The position numbers were made by a program, and so were the translations under genes. The notes under the pieces are model-generated. The model saw only the letters and a list, made by a program, of their open reading frames with translations, made no database searches and had not been told where the DNA came from. 64,000 nucleotides of DNA from Hypericum androsaemum (lineage: Eukaryota > Streptophyta > Magnoliopsida > Malpighiales > Hypericaceae). The stretch covers positions 11,433,176 through 11,497,175 of the forward strand of contig OZ023187.1 in the NCBI GenBank assembly GCA_963995505.1, read 5' to 3'. Position 1 is the first letter of the stretch. Every line of letters starts with the position of its first letter. Below are positions 34,922 to 45,869 of the stretch, piece by piece.

Positions 34922-36110
34922 AACTAAATATTTACAATCCACAATAACAACTCATCTCAACCTAGGTCACGAAATAAACAAATAATTTATCTCTCATCCA
35001 CATATTAATCTACTATCTTTTTCGTTTATATAAATTTATAACAAGTATACGAAAATGAATCATTTTCGTAATACGAATTAAGAAATGGTTAAATTTTTTA
35101 ATTAAAACTAACAAAATTAAAATTATATTAGTTACAATTAAAAAAATTGGTCATAAATTAACTTGAAATTTTCAAAGCCACAAAACTAATATCCATAAAA
35201 ATTATTTTGAACCAATTAAATTGTGTCAAGTGTTACTAAGTAGATAGAATATAAAAAAATAAGTACCCCGTCATCCACGAGCACCCGCGTGTCAGGAGCT
35301 GCCGACAGCTCCTGCACGCAAGCGCTCGGCCATCCTTTTTCTTTTTTTTTCTTTTTCCTTGTCCGTAGCAACGATCGATCGGCCAGCCTTCCCCATTGTG
35401 GGTAGCCTAATAGTACTTTTTATCGTCTTAAGTTAACTAAAAATTTTATTAAATAAATTCAAATTTTGTATCATTTAGACAAACTTGTAATGGCAGTCAT
35501 CGATAGTATTAGCACCCACTTACATGCATCACCTTCATTCAACAAAAGAACACACAAATTGTTGATTGTACCGTGAAGCATGAAAACCATTCGTTAAAGT
35601 GTGAGATATTTGATGTAATGTGGAAATTGTGTTGGTTATTGCATTTCATGAGGCCTAACATTACTCAATTGGAATTGATGTAAAATAATTAAAATTGAAC
35701 TCAAAAAGCAATAAATAATTACTCCAAGACCCTAGAAAGCAAAAGCGTCCTCTGGCTGGATCAGAAAAAACTTTTTTTTTAGTGGATCAGAAAAAGCTTG
35801 ATCCTAAACCAATGTGATTCGAAAGATGTTCGGCTGAGTAGTTTACTAGAGTGACTAGAGATTTATATTTCGAAAGTCTTCGATTCTGTATATAGAACAA
35901 TCAAAAAAATTTCCCTATTAAATTAACTTGGGGATGCCAGAAAAAACATCGTTAAATATAATTACAGGGAAAGAAACCACCATATTTGGAAATGTATTTC
36001 ACCCACCCCGGTAGATTCAATATAATTACCGTACTTCAATTTATACACTCCATTTCCGGAAGATTCCCAAACAGTTTCTTTAATTTGATTGATGTTCTTT
36101 CCCATCCAGT
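34922..36110. other. Intergenic AT-rich region
   Basis: No gene supported. A short GC-rich island at 35270-35400 contains an inverted repeat, GGAGCTG-CCGA-CAGCTCC, without other features. Confidence 0.45.
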
Positions 36111-36870
36111 AATTATATATGGAAAAGTCCACATTTAGTTTTATGTTTTCGTAAAATAGTAACATGTAGTTTTAAATTGGTGATTCGGTCCTTGTGATTT
36201 TCGAAAAATTTACCGGGCATGTCTAGAGCAGCTGCCCGCCCATATGGTGTTCAAATGATGTCAATTTTTTTTCGGATGTGACGGACACATGAGTACCAAG
36301 ATGGATAAGTTATTACTGACTTGTAACATGTTTAATTACCTATTTAGTCCCCAATATATTTATATTTGTTCAAATAACCTATTATTTAAATATATAAATT
36401 CTCTCCATTCTCTCTCCCTCCATTTTCTCTGTCTCTTCGTCTCCCCCTCTCCTCTCCCAGCCATTCACTCCCACCAGTAACGCGATTTACACCCTTTCTC
36501 CCTCTCTCAGAAATCGGAGATCGTGGCCCTCCGCTCCTCATATCTCCTGTCCCTTTGCTCCTCCCCTCTCCTGGTCGTCCGTTCTCCCCATTTGAAAATT
36601 CTAAATCCGACGCTCCTCGACGGTTTCGTTTCCTTGTTTCCTAACTCAACCCGACACTTGGTCTAAGGTATATTGTCTCCCTCCTTCCTTTTTAGTTTAT
36701 CGCATTTAGGGTTTTTGCTGTTTTGTTGGTTGTGTTGATTTAGGGTTTTTTTTTGTTGTTTCTTAGGTTTTGTTGATTTAGGATTCTTTTTGCTGTGTTG
36801 TTCATCTGATAATGATAATTCATTCGCTTTCCTTTTGGTTTTTGTTGTGTTATTCATCCCCAGTTCTGTA

Positions 36871-38673
36871 ATGGATGACGAGCTGATTTACATTCGCTTC
36901 AATTTTGGTGGAAGGTGGGATGATGACAGAGGTACTAAATATGTTGGAGGTGAAGTATTTGAAATGAGTGTTGGATACGACGTTGACAGGTTTGACTTTT
37001 GGAACTTTCACAACTGATGAGTGTGTAAACACTCATTTATTTGTTATGTGATTTATATGTTTAATCATTGTTTTGTTCTTTTTAATCTTGTTTTGCTAAG
37101 TCTTTTGTTGTTTTGATTCGTATTGTGGAGTGGACTTCTATCGTTCGTTGTATGTTCTGATAAGTTAACAGAGCAGTTCGTGGACAATTGAAGTGAGGAT
37201 TGGATGACGAGACGATTCGAGTGCAAGGCTGAAGAGATTTCCCATGGCAGGCACACTAGCGGTCACCAGTCAAGATCACCAGGACTTTCCACCGTCACCT
37301 TGTTCGCGATCGCAAGTTGGTTACTCTAGTAACTTTCTTGAAGACCCAACTGGCAGCCGCAAGTCAATTGGCGGCCGTAAGTCCCCTGATTTTTAGATTT
37401 CCAAGAATTCTTATTTAATTTGGTTTCGAACCCATTTTGGGTATATTCAACCTTTGGCCTCCTATTTCGGCCATAGGACTAGTTATATAATTTTCTTTAT
37501 TAATTGGCTAGGAAGACTTCTTATTTAGGTTAACCTCTTTTAGGTTTTCCTATACTTGAGTTAGTTTCTTGGCTATATATAGGCCATTAGCTCTTAGGTT
37601 TTAATTATTCTATACATTGTTCCTGCAACTTGAGAACTATTTTGGATCATTAATAAAGGCACAAAGTTGGGTAGCTACGGGAGGAGATTGGCAAGACTTT
37701 CCCGAACGACTAAGCTTTCTCTTTCTCTATTCTTATGCTTTTCGTTATGATGTATTTCGCTACTATCTCTTGCTTTGTTACCATGTGTAATGAGTAGTTC
37801 TCTTGTGAGTGCGAGCCCTGAATATATGATTAATTACCTATGTTGAATTGTGATTCCAATATCTTTCTTATTAGTTGTTGATTGTTGAATTTAATACTTA
37901 ACCTAACTTGATCACTTAGGTTATGATTAGAGTTGATGAGAGTGGACCGAAAGGTACTCGAATTAACAGAAAAATTAATTAACATATTCTTAGGTATTAA
38001 TGACACGTCTTAATATCGAGGGATAACTTGCTAGGAGAAATTTTCATAATTGAGATTAGTTTAGCTCTATGGCTAATTGATGAGCGAAAGTATTGATTAG
38101 TAACTTAGACCTTCTCTATCTTTGTTTTGTCTTCCTAGTGAGCGAAAGTGCTAGGAAGATGCATTAGAAAACTCTGGGTACTAGTTAGAACTTCACAAGA
38201 ACTGTAATCTCGACATAGGTAGTTAATTCATAAGGGTATCATACTCGTTTATCTCTATTAATTTACAACTTGTTTCTTTACGTTCTTGATTTCATTTATT
38301 CCCTCACGACCTTGTTCACTTCTTTATAGACATTTGATTCTCACGCTGCGAATAATTGATTGCTTGATTTTGTGTTCTAACCCTCAGTTTAAGAACTTTG
38401 CTTCATCCACTATACTATTTGATTGCACGTTAGATTGTTCTCAATTTTTCGTACATCAACAACTTTTATCATAAAAGCTTGAGAATTAAAAATGTGCGAT
38501 TATGGTATAAGAGTGGTGATGTTAATGGTGATGGGAGATTTGTGAAAATTGAAGACGACAGATCAGTGGATGACATGATTAGCACCCCAAAAAATTATCT
38601 TTTGACCGATATTTTTGGCGTGGAAGTAGGAGACGATGTTACTAATCTTAAAACATTGAAGTCAAGGCTTTAG
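36871..38673 (+). pseudogene. MULE transposase N-terminal region (PB1-like domain), split by solo LTR
   Basis: The ATG at 36871 opens a frame with Ile-Arg-Phe-Asn-Phe-Gly-Gly-Arg-Trp, then Lys-Tyr-Val-Gly-Gly-Glu-Val, then Val-Asp-Arg-Phe-Asp-Phe-Trp. This is the PB1-like domain that begins many plant MuDR/MULE transposases. At 37014 a solo LTR interrupts it. Past the LTR (from 38464) the same reading frame continues with Leu-Arg-Ile-Lys-Asn-Val-Arg-Leu-Trp-Tyr-Lys and Asp-Asp-Arg-Ser-Val-Asp-Asp-Met-Ile, the second half of that domain, to a TAG at 38671-38673. Removing the LTR and one TSD copy keeps the frame. The zinc finger and DDE parts are not present. Confidence 0.85.
37015..38458 (+). 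mobile_element. Solo LTR (1.44 kb) inserted in the MULE transposase
   Basis: The element begins TGATGAGTGTGT and ends CGTACATCA. The 5 bp repeat ACAAC flanks it (37010-37014 and 38459-38463). TATATATAGG near 37573-37582 is a promoter box with AATAAAGG about 80 bp further on, the usual LTR layout. No gag-pol sequence is present. The length and layout fit a Gypsy-type LTR but the superfamily cannot be proved without internal sequence. Confidence 0.82.
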
Positions 38674-38708
38674 ACTGCCTTAAAGACGGACTTTGATATG
38701 CAATATCA

Positions 38709-39038
38709 ATGATGTGTCCTCAAATTTCCGATGAGGCTTGGAGTGATGATAATGAAGGCTTTGTGTGTGTGGACAAGGGTAATTGTGGGGATGTTGACAA
38801 TACATCATCTGATGACAGCGAAGATGATGAAGATTATATTCAAAGTCATGAGGATGAGGATGAGGATGAGGATGAAGATGAAGATGAAGATGTAGATGTA
38901 AACGAGGATCCACTGCCCACGGCTGCTGCAGTAGTTGTAGACGAGGATCCACTGCCCACGGTGACTGCTGCAAGTGTTATGCATCATTATGAATTTTGTA
39001 ACGAAGTTCGCATTAAGGTTATAAATACCAAAAAATAA
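38709..39038 (+). pseudogene. Acidic segment after MULE PB1-like domain
   Basis: A 109-residue frame with Ser-Asp-Asp-Ser-Glu-Asp-Asp-Glu and a long (Glu-Asp)n run from GATGAG repeats, plus a duplicated Asn/Asp-Glu-Asp-Pro-Leu-Pro-Thr unit. Acidic linkers of this kind follow the PB1-like domain in MULE transposases. The next expected domain, a MuDR DNA-binding zinc finger, does not appear. Confidence 0.55.
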
Positions 39039-39039
39039 G

Positions 39040-39770
39040 TGGTGTCACGTAAAGTTTATTTAGTTCAAAATTATTCATTTATTCACTTGAAATAATTGCT
39101 TTCGATCCATGTCTAATTCCTGAAACAAATCTAACACACACATTTATGTATGTTGATTCAACCTTCACATTTGGATAAAAATATTATCTTCTCTAGCATT
39201 ATAAATATGGTCTAATTTAAGAGTTAGACAGTGGAAACTAAGAGCTAGCACAACACATATTGATTAATCATATAATTAAACTTTTTAATAGAGATAGTGA
39301 ACTCGGGAAGATATATCGAACCCAAAATTTTCATTGACCGGCCCAACAAAATTTTTCACCTCCAACTGAGCAAATAAACTCCTTCAGTACTCTCTCTTGT
39401 TTATTCTATTAAGAAACAAGTGGTTTTTGGTGCAGGCTGGAGACCGTCCTGTCAATGTTTTAAATTACTCTTAATATGTTCGAATCTTATAGTTCCAAGT
39501 CTTATCATTTTATACTATCTCAAAAAATCTCATTTGGATCCAGAGAAAGTTATGATAAGTTTTTCACACATGATTAGAACTGTCTGAAGTAGTGGGAGAT
39601 AAAAAAATATTTTATCTCAGTTATAAACTTATCAGATATATGCAAATAACAAGTAGAACTTGGATATTGAAATAGTAGGCAATTAAGAGTAGAGAGAATA
39701 AGGTCAATAATGTACATCAAATGACAATGGCATGAATTATGTTTATAGACTAAGATGTTAACCAACCTAT
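39040..39770. other. Non-coding spacer inside the large MULE
   Basis: AT-rich sequence between the transposase remnant and the lipase fragment with no recognisable feature. Confidence 0.5.
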
Positions 39771-39784
39771 AACCCACTAAACCT

Positions 39785-40607
39785 GTCCCGCGCATTTTCC
39801 TGGCCATACAGGCAATATACGATGGGGTCCTCGCACACCCATGCTACCCGCCGCCCGGAGGCTACTGAATGCCTTTCGAAGACTTTCCCAAGTGGGCCTC
39901 GTACAATGAGACACGAGCCCACTCCCCACCCTATATCATATTCCTGGATAGTGAGAACTGCGAGATTCTTCTCGCGATCCGGGGTCTCAAACCCAAGAAA
40001 GCAACCGACTACAAGGTATTGTTTGGTAATGAAGGCGTCCAAAAATTTGATAGTGGCAACGTGCACAATGGATTCTACAAGGCAGCCAATTGGATCCTCG
40101 ACCGTGAGGCCAACTTCATCCGCTCTAAGTGGGAGGCTAACGGGACCGACTGGGACCTCCTCATCGCCAGCCACTGCCTGGGCTCCGGGGTGGCCGCCAT
40201 ATTAACTCTCCTTGCCGTCAAAAATGGCAAGAGGCTCAGGGGCATCCCCTGCCATAAAATCAGGTGCTAAGCCATATCGGCAGCACGCTCAATGTCCCTG
40301 GACCTGACCATCTCGTACGCCGATGTTGTCACTTTGGTCGTACTACAATATGACTTTCTCCCCTGGACGAATGCCCCTCCGGAGAACGTATTTGATGTGG
40401 CTCTCTGGTGAGTTTTTTCCCTTTTCTTTTTTGGTTTTTTTAAAGATAATTTTGCTAATTGATTCTTTTTTATCAGTTTGCCTTGCTTCTTGTTCACCAG
40501 TTGCAACTGGGAGAACTTGGTCCCGAAAGCCCGAAGGCTTGGCGACCCGACGCAACACTACGCCCCCGGGAAGATCTTCCACATCATTGAGAGGGATTTA
40601 TGCAGGT
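39785..40607 (+). pseudogene. Class 3 lipase (alpha/beta-hydrolase) fragment, captured with intron
   Basis: One frame shows Ala-Ile-Tyr-Asp-Gly-Val-Leu-Ala-His-Pro-Cys-Tyr-Pro-Pro, an in-frame TGA at 39866-39868, Pro-Phe-Glu-Asp-Phe-Pro-Lys-Trp, and Phe-Asp-Ser-Gly-Asn-Val-His-Asn-Gly-Phe. The nucleophile region then reads Ser-His-Cys-Leu-Gly-Ser-Gly-Val-Ala-Ala. Class 3 lipases have Gly-His-Ser-Leu-Gly there, so the catalytic serine is Cys and the preceding Gly is Ser. A TAA (40268-40270) replaces the usual tyrosine codon after Arg-Cys. The frame continues through Tyr-Ala-Asp-Val-Val...Leu-Pro-Trp-Thr. A GT-AG intron (40408-40476) is retained, followed by Cys-Leu-Pro-Cys-Phe-Leu and Tyr-Ala-Pro-Gly-Lys-Ile-Phe-His-Ile-Ile-Glu. 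The retained intron shows DNA-level capture, not retrocopying. Confidence 0.85.
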
Positions 40608-40950
40608 AATCGATTATTCACTTCTCTACTTGTTGGAAAATAATCAAGATTGGGGAGAAAATGGAGAGGATTTATATATTTAAATAATAGGTTATTTGAA
40701 CAATTATAAATAAATAATGGACTAAATAGGTAATTAACCACATTACAAGTCAGCAATAACTTATCCAACTCGGTATCCACGTGTTCGTCACGCCGGACAA
40801 AAAACAATGTTGTTTGAGCACTAGATGGATGGGCAGATGTTCTGGACCTGGCCTGGAAATTTTTCCAAAATTACAGGGACTGAATTACTGATTTGAAACT
40901 ACAGGGTACTGTTTTGTGAAAATGTGAAACCTTACCATGTGGACTTTCAC

Positions 40951-41630
40951 ATATATATATATTGTGGAATTGAGTGTAGAATTGTATGTACATGATGTTA
41001 CCGACAATATTCTTTCTATGGTGCACTTTTTTTCCATTACATTTTATCACGCCAAAATTTTGATTATGCTAATGGCTGCATAAATTATAAATATTATATC
41101 GATGAATAAATTTTACTTATAAAAAAATTAATTGATGTACTTACAAAAGCGGTAAGTTTTGTAGTCATGCATTTAATCCCTGGGAGCTAAGCACTAACTA
41201 GTGAGTAAATTGCAATGGATCTTTGGCGAATGCATAAAAGCATTTGGCAAACTTTAAAAGTTGCAAATTTAAGAAGCAGTCGGTAACGTTCAGAATGTCT
41301 TATAATTTTCTTAGCAAGGTTATTGAAACTAGAATTTCCATCCTCTTGCAATTGTATAGATCGATGATTAGGATGTCAAAATGATCACATGATTGCTTGA
41401 AATTTTGGTTTATTACAGAATTTCTTGGGCAGTTTTGAAGACGATAAAAATAATTCCAGTTATCGTTTTGAGTTGTCGTTTTCGTGGTTTGACCCGATTA
41501 TATACGTCAATACCAAAATGAACATAAATAAACACAAATTGCATAAATATCAAATCTAAACTCCTAGCTCCGAGAAAACTGTGCACTCACAATATAAATG
41601 TAAATATTATATAAAATAATAAAATTTGGA
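40951..41630. other. Intergenic AT-rich region
   Basis: A TA microsatellite at 40951-40962, then AT-rich sequence. No gene or bounded element. Confidence 0.45.
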
Positions 41631-41639
41631 GAAATTGTT

Positions 41640-42459
41640 CTCAAGTCCCTCGAATTTGGTTAAATATACTCAAAAGTCCCCTCTGTTTTCAAAATACATG
41701 CCGACGTCCCTCATGTTTTATTTTATTATACTTTCAGATATCTAGCGCATGTTAGCAGCTTTTTTTTATAAATAAAATGACCAAAATACCCTTAGAACAA
41801 AAAATAAAAAACTCTGACATCATCTCTTCTTCCAGTGACATCATTGAGAGAAAAAAATTAATTGAAGTCAAGCAAAGAAATAAATCAAAATCACAATGGG
41901 CATCTCCTTCGACGACATCGTTGGCCTCTCTCAATGAAACCCAATTCAGAAATCGAGTGGGGATCAGACCACAGAGCAATTGGGGTCCGATGCTTGACGT
42001 CGTCGTTGAGGTCGTTGGCCTCTTCAAGTTTTATTTAGCAGATATTGGTTCCTAAAACTGCCACCGTCCTACACCATCCTCGGTGAGCACCGCTTCACCT
42101 CTCCGAAGTTTCGCTACCTAAAACCCGATGGCACCGACCTCAACGACTTCCTCGACGTACCTACTCAACATTTTATAAGGACCACTACTCAACGACGATG
42201 ACTTTCGAGTCCAGGCGTCCTCCAACTTGAAGCTCGTTGACTGCCGCTGGTTCGACAATGGCGCTGACGCCCTCTCCATCATCGACCGTCGCTTCTGGAT
42301 CTCTCCCCCTCCGACCCTTCCTCCTCTGACGATGTTGTCTCCTTCTGTCATGCCCTCTCCGTCGTCCAGGTTACCATCGGCTAGGTCGGCGAGCTCTTCC
42401 TCCACGCCCTCACCGAGCTGCCTCTCTTCCGACGATGAACCCTAATCACTACCGGGTTG

Positions 42460-42494
<35 letters not shown>

Positions 42495-42824
42495 GAGAAG
42501 AAGTAGTTGGTGGATTCGGTTGAGGAGTGATGGAGATGGATGGATGGAGGAAGTAGTCGGTGGATTCGGTTGAGGATCGTCGGGTTAGAGAGAGAGTAAA
42601 GTATGAACCTAACAGGAGGCAGAAGAAGATATGACGTAAACAATTTTTTTGTTTTGTTCTAAGGGTATTTTCATCATTTTAATGAAAAAAATAAAAAAAA
42701 CTCATTGAGGGACTCGAAAGTATAATAAAACGAAACACGAGGGATGTCGGCGTGTATTTTGCAAACATGAAGAACTTTTGAGTAAATTTAAGCAAACTCG
42801 AGAGACTAGAGAGTAATTTTCAAA
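41640..42824. mobile_element. Pack-MULE-like element (same TIR family as 10010-11239)
   Basis: TIRs of about 200 bp: the left reads GAAATTGTTCTCAAGTCCC, AAATATACTCAAAAGTCCC, CCGACGTCCCTC and TTTTATTATACTTTC. The right is the reverse complement with GAAAGTATAATAAAACG, GGGATGTCGGCGTGTATTTTG and ACTTTTGAGTAAATTTAAGC. The candidate flanks TAAAATTTG and AAATCTTTG match at only 6 of 9 positions. The interior (41880-42440) is GC-rich and coding-like. One segment reads Tyr-Thr-Ile-Leu-Gly-Glu-His-Arg-Phe-Thr-Ser-Pro-Lys-Phe-Arg in the plus strand, but I cannot name the source gene. A (GA)n tract lies at 42462-42492. Confidence 0.78.
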
Positions 42825-43360
42825 TCTTTGGCCCCCTAGTTTGCTTTTATTGAACTCTAAGACCCCTCACTAATGTCATCCGGTAAACCTAATTTCAAAA
42901 TGACTATTTTACCCTTGCAATAAAAAAAGTCGTGACCTCCGCAAGCACCATCGGAGAGCCCATCTGCTAAAATCCCGACCTTGGGCCCTGGATTTTTCTC
43001 CAAAGGGAGATGATCTTGTTTTCGATTTTTGTAATAATTATTTTTCTTTCCAGTGTCTGTTTTATTCTTTTCTATTTTTTTTTGGGGTTTGTAATGAATA
43101 TTTTGATTATCTCTTTAATGTATTTTGCTTTCCATCTTTTTGATCGGAGTAGATGTTTTGTTTGAGAAAAAAGAAGAGATGATGTCAGCAGTTTTTTTTT
43201 TCTAAGAATATTTTTGTCATTTCAATGAAAAAAAATTCATTTAGGGACTCGAAAGTATAATAAAATCAAACACGAAGGACATCGGCGTGTATTTTTCAAA
43301 CAAGAGAAATTTTGAGTATATTTAAGTAAATCCGAAAGATTTGAGAGTAATTTATCCATA
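42825..43360. mobile_element. Unpaired MULE terminal repeats
   Basis: 42825-42930 is one arm of the 'CCCCCTAGTTTGCTTTTATTG' TIR family used by the element at 16645-18373. 43150-43360 is one right-hand arm of the 'GGACTCGAAAGTATAATAAAA' family. Neither has a partner in the expected position, so these are truncated or solo TIRs, possibly the substrate into which 41640-42824 inserted. Confidence 0.6.
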
Positions 43361-43369
43361 TACTTTCTA

Positions 43370-44160
43370 CCAGCTTTTTATCTTCTTTATATTGAAAATT
43401 TATTATACTTTGGACTACAAAGATAGATAATGAAATTATTTTCTCTTGAATGCACTTTTTTATCACCTAATTCAAACAAGAATGTCTACAAACTTGCAGA
43501 AAACATTTTCCGTGGAGGGATACCATAGGCATTGTAAAATCACTTTAATCTTATTTTATCCGGTTAATAAAAAAAATTGTTTATTAATTTAGTCCAATTA
43601 AAACTTTATTTAAACTATATCATACGTTTTATTTACTTCTAAAACAACCTATATTTTTTAGCTAACCTCTCATATTCATAATCGAACTACCGGGTCATAT
43701 ATGAAGTGTGAGTCTTCGAATAATTTTTCTATGTTCATAAGACTTAAGACCTCATTAAATTAATTGAAATCTTTATCACTTAAACAACCTCTCTCTCATC
43801 AGTAAAACGACGTACATTTTATCAATGAAAGTTGATCCGAGTGATAAGATACTTGAATTCGCTTAAGAATATTTTGATTTCAAGCATCACGAACGTAAAA
43901 AGACACCATTGCGAGAACTACTATAAATTTCCTGTGATCTAACCGGTTGTCTTCGTAAACCAACACAAATCTTTTCTAGCGCGCTTTATCATCACTTACA
44001 CGCACCCTCGGAAATTCCCAGGAGGTCAGCCACCATGAAATTTCTTAAGGCCAAGCTCGATGAATCTTGAGTTCTTTCATGATGTTTGCCAAAAAATATG
44101 CACTTTAATGATATAAATAATACAATCAAATCAATTAAATATTTCTTAACATATTATTAC
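43370..44160. other. Intergenic AT-rich region
   Basis: No supported gene. A degenerate inverted-repeat or tRNA-like phrase near 43640-43720 is too weak to call. Confidence 0.45.
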
Positions 44161-44171
44161 ACCCTCCTTAC

Positions 44172-44630
44172 CATGGTTTTAAAAAACGACTCGGAGGCTG
44201 ACCCGGGATTTCTCTCGTCCTCCGGGTCGGCCGGTCGGACCGGGCGAACCACCGGTCAAACCAAAAATTTTTATTTTTAAATATTTTAAATAATATATAT
44301 ATGTATGTTAAAATATACTTATTTTCCATAAAAAAAGTATACTTAATTTTTTATCTCTCCACTCTATAAATCTATTTTTTTATTTATTACTTTATAAATT
44401 TGTCAAATCAATTTTTTTCCTCGAAAACCACAAAAAAAAGTCAATTTCGCCCATTTTTTGTACTAACCGGGTTTGACCGGTCATGAAGGACCTCAAAATT
44501 GGCCGGTCCGACCGGATTTGGTCCGGTTAGTACAGACCCCGGTCAAAAGCCTAAAAACGACCCGTTCTTGTGCCCGTTTTGCGATCCAACTGGTCTAACC
44601 ACTGATTGGACCGCATTTTTTAAAACCATG
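44172..44630. mobile_element. hAT MITE with perfect 8 bp TSD
   Basis: CTCCTTAC occurs directly outside both ends (44164-44171 and 44631-44638). The element begins CATGGTTTTAAAAAACG and ends TTTTTTAAAACCATG. Subterminal regions repeat GGTCCGACCGG / CCGGTC(A/G)AACC motifs on both sides, and the centre is AT-rich. It has no coding capacity. Confidence 0.9.
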
Positions 44631-45283
44631 CTCCTTACTCGCAACATTTGACTATTAATATAATAACTTAAAAATAAACAACCTATATTTTGGATTGCAG
44701 TCCACTCTACTGAGGCTAGCAGGAAAAATTTGGATCCATAGAGCGGGTCCCACTTTTGGAGTGTAGCCAACTGATTCCTATGAGAAAGGGCGTGACGCCG
44801 CCTGTTGGCTAACAAACTGAATGTCTGCTTTGCTGCCTACACACTCTATTCACGCGCCCGAGCGCGACTGCTTTTCACTCGCCTGAGACCACGTTGGTAG
44901 CTTCCCGACGAAGTTCTCGTCTTCTTTTTTAAATTTTGGGTAATTTCCCAACGAAGTTTCTTTGCCTTCCTCGGAAATATTATTTTATGGTTTAAACCAA
45001 TAATGTCCACTATTGCAATTTTGAATCGGGTGAACTATACAAAAGGTATCAAAAAAATTTAAATTTCAAATATTATTATATTTTTAGTTACTCGATTTCG
45101 AGATCTCTTATTTACAATTCAATATTTTTAATAGGAAAAGGCATATAAAGTGCATATATCAAATAGAAAAATCAGTATACAAAAGAAAATCAAGAGGATT
45201 GGAAACATGGACCACCAATCACCCGGCAGCAAACCCAACCTATATTACTTTTTTTTGAAGAACAAAGAACATATATATTAGAA

Positions 45284-45655
45284 TCAGATAGGAAAGTCTG
45301 TAAACAAAAGAGCATCTAGTTCCAAGGGATGGAGATGTGACCAATCCCCTGGAAGAATACCTAATATCTCTTGTTTACTAAGCCAATCCGCGACTCGATT
45401 AAGAGATCGCGGAATAATGATAATTTTACACAATGGTAAGGTAAACAAAGCTTGTTTAATGTCTTGAACTAGAGGTTCCAAAAGCCACGGACAAGGACCA
45501 ACGGACTTCAAAAGGGAGGCCGCCACCAGACAGTCGGTCTCCACGGAAGACACATCACAAGCAAAGTTTGAGGCGACTAAATCAAGAGCGACTTGAATCG
45601 CCCTTAGTTCGGCTTCGAGAGGAGAAGCTGCACTACACAAACCCAACCTATATTA
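45284..45655 (-). mobile_element. LINE RNase H domain fragment
   Basis: The minus strand encodes about 120 residues of a plant LINE-type RNase H (RVT_3). It opens with Pro-Leu-Glu-Ala-Glu-Leu-Arg-Ala-Ile, with the conserved Glu. It has Val-Glu-Thr-Asp-Cys-Leu with the catalytic Asp, then Ile-Pro-Arg-Ser-Leu-Asn-Arg-Val-Ala-Asp-Trp-Leu near the C-terminus, and the usual Thr-Asp-Phe-Pro-Ile ending before the stop. The first catalytic Asp segment is missing at the 5' side. A short second piece of similar sequence (Arg-Asn-Gln-Asn-Leu-Val-Ala-His-Trp) sits immediately upstream at 45653-45700. Confidence 0.8.
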
Positions 45656-45869
45656 CTTACAAAGCCAATGAGCAACCAAGTTCTGGTTACGGAGAATCAA
45701 AATAAAATTACAGTACGGAAAATTATTTGGGTGCCCTGCATCGGGCAGTTTGTCACTTTGGTGAGGACAATTTTGTCCTTGGAATTTTTTTTCAATTATT
45801 CTCTCTCCTCCGAGCTCGTTGATTGGTGCAGAGGGTGTGATGCCAAAATTCTTGTTAAACAGCAACATG

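Larger units (their letters stand above)
36121..40950 (+). mobile_element. Large Mutator-like element with transposase remnant and lipase fragment
   Basis: Outer TIRs of about 300 bp pair 36121-36420 with 40640-40950. Matching blocks are GGAAAAGTCCACAT at the end, TACAGGGACTGAATTACTGA-type text, GCAGCTGCCC / GGGCAGATG, TGTCACGCCGGAC, GATAAGTTATT, TAACATGTTTAATTACCTAT and AAATAACCTATTATTTAAAT. The flanking sequence is AT-repeat on both sides, so a TSD cannot be judged. Inside, left to right: a 5' leader (36420-36870), a transposase N-terminus split by a solo LTR, an acidic segment, non-coding spacer, and a class 3 lipase fragment with its intron. The catalytic DDE region of the transposase is absent. 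Confidence 0.82.

Noticed and set aside
35290..35320. Hairpin GGAGCTG-CCGA-CAGCTCC as a terminator or structured RNA
   Set aside because: It is short, isolated and far from any gene. No supporting context.
36112..40959. AT-rich flanks of the large MULE as a 9 bp TSD
   Set aside because: ATTATATAT versus ATATATATA are low-complexity and can match by chance. I did not count them as evidence.
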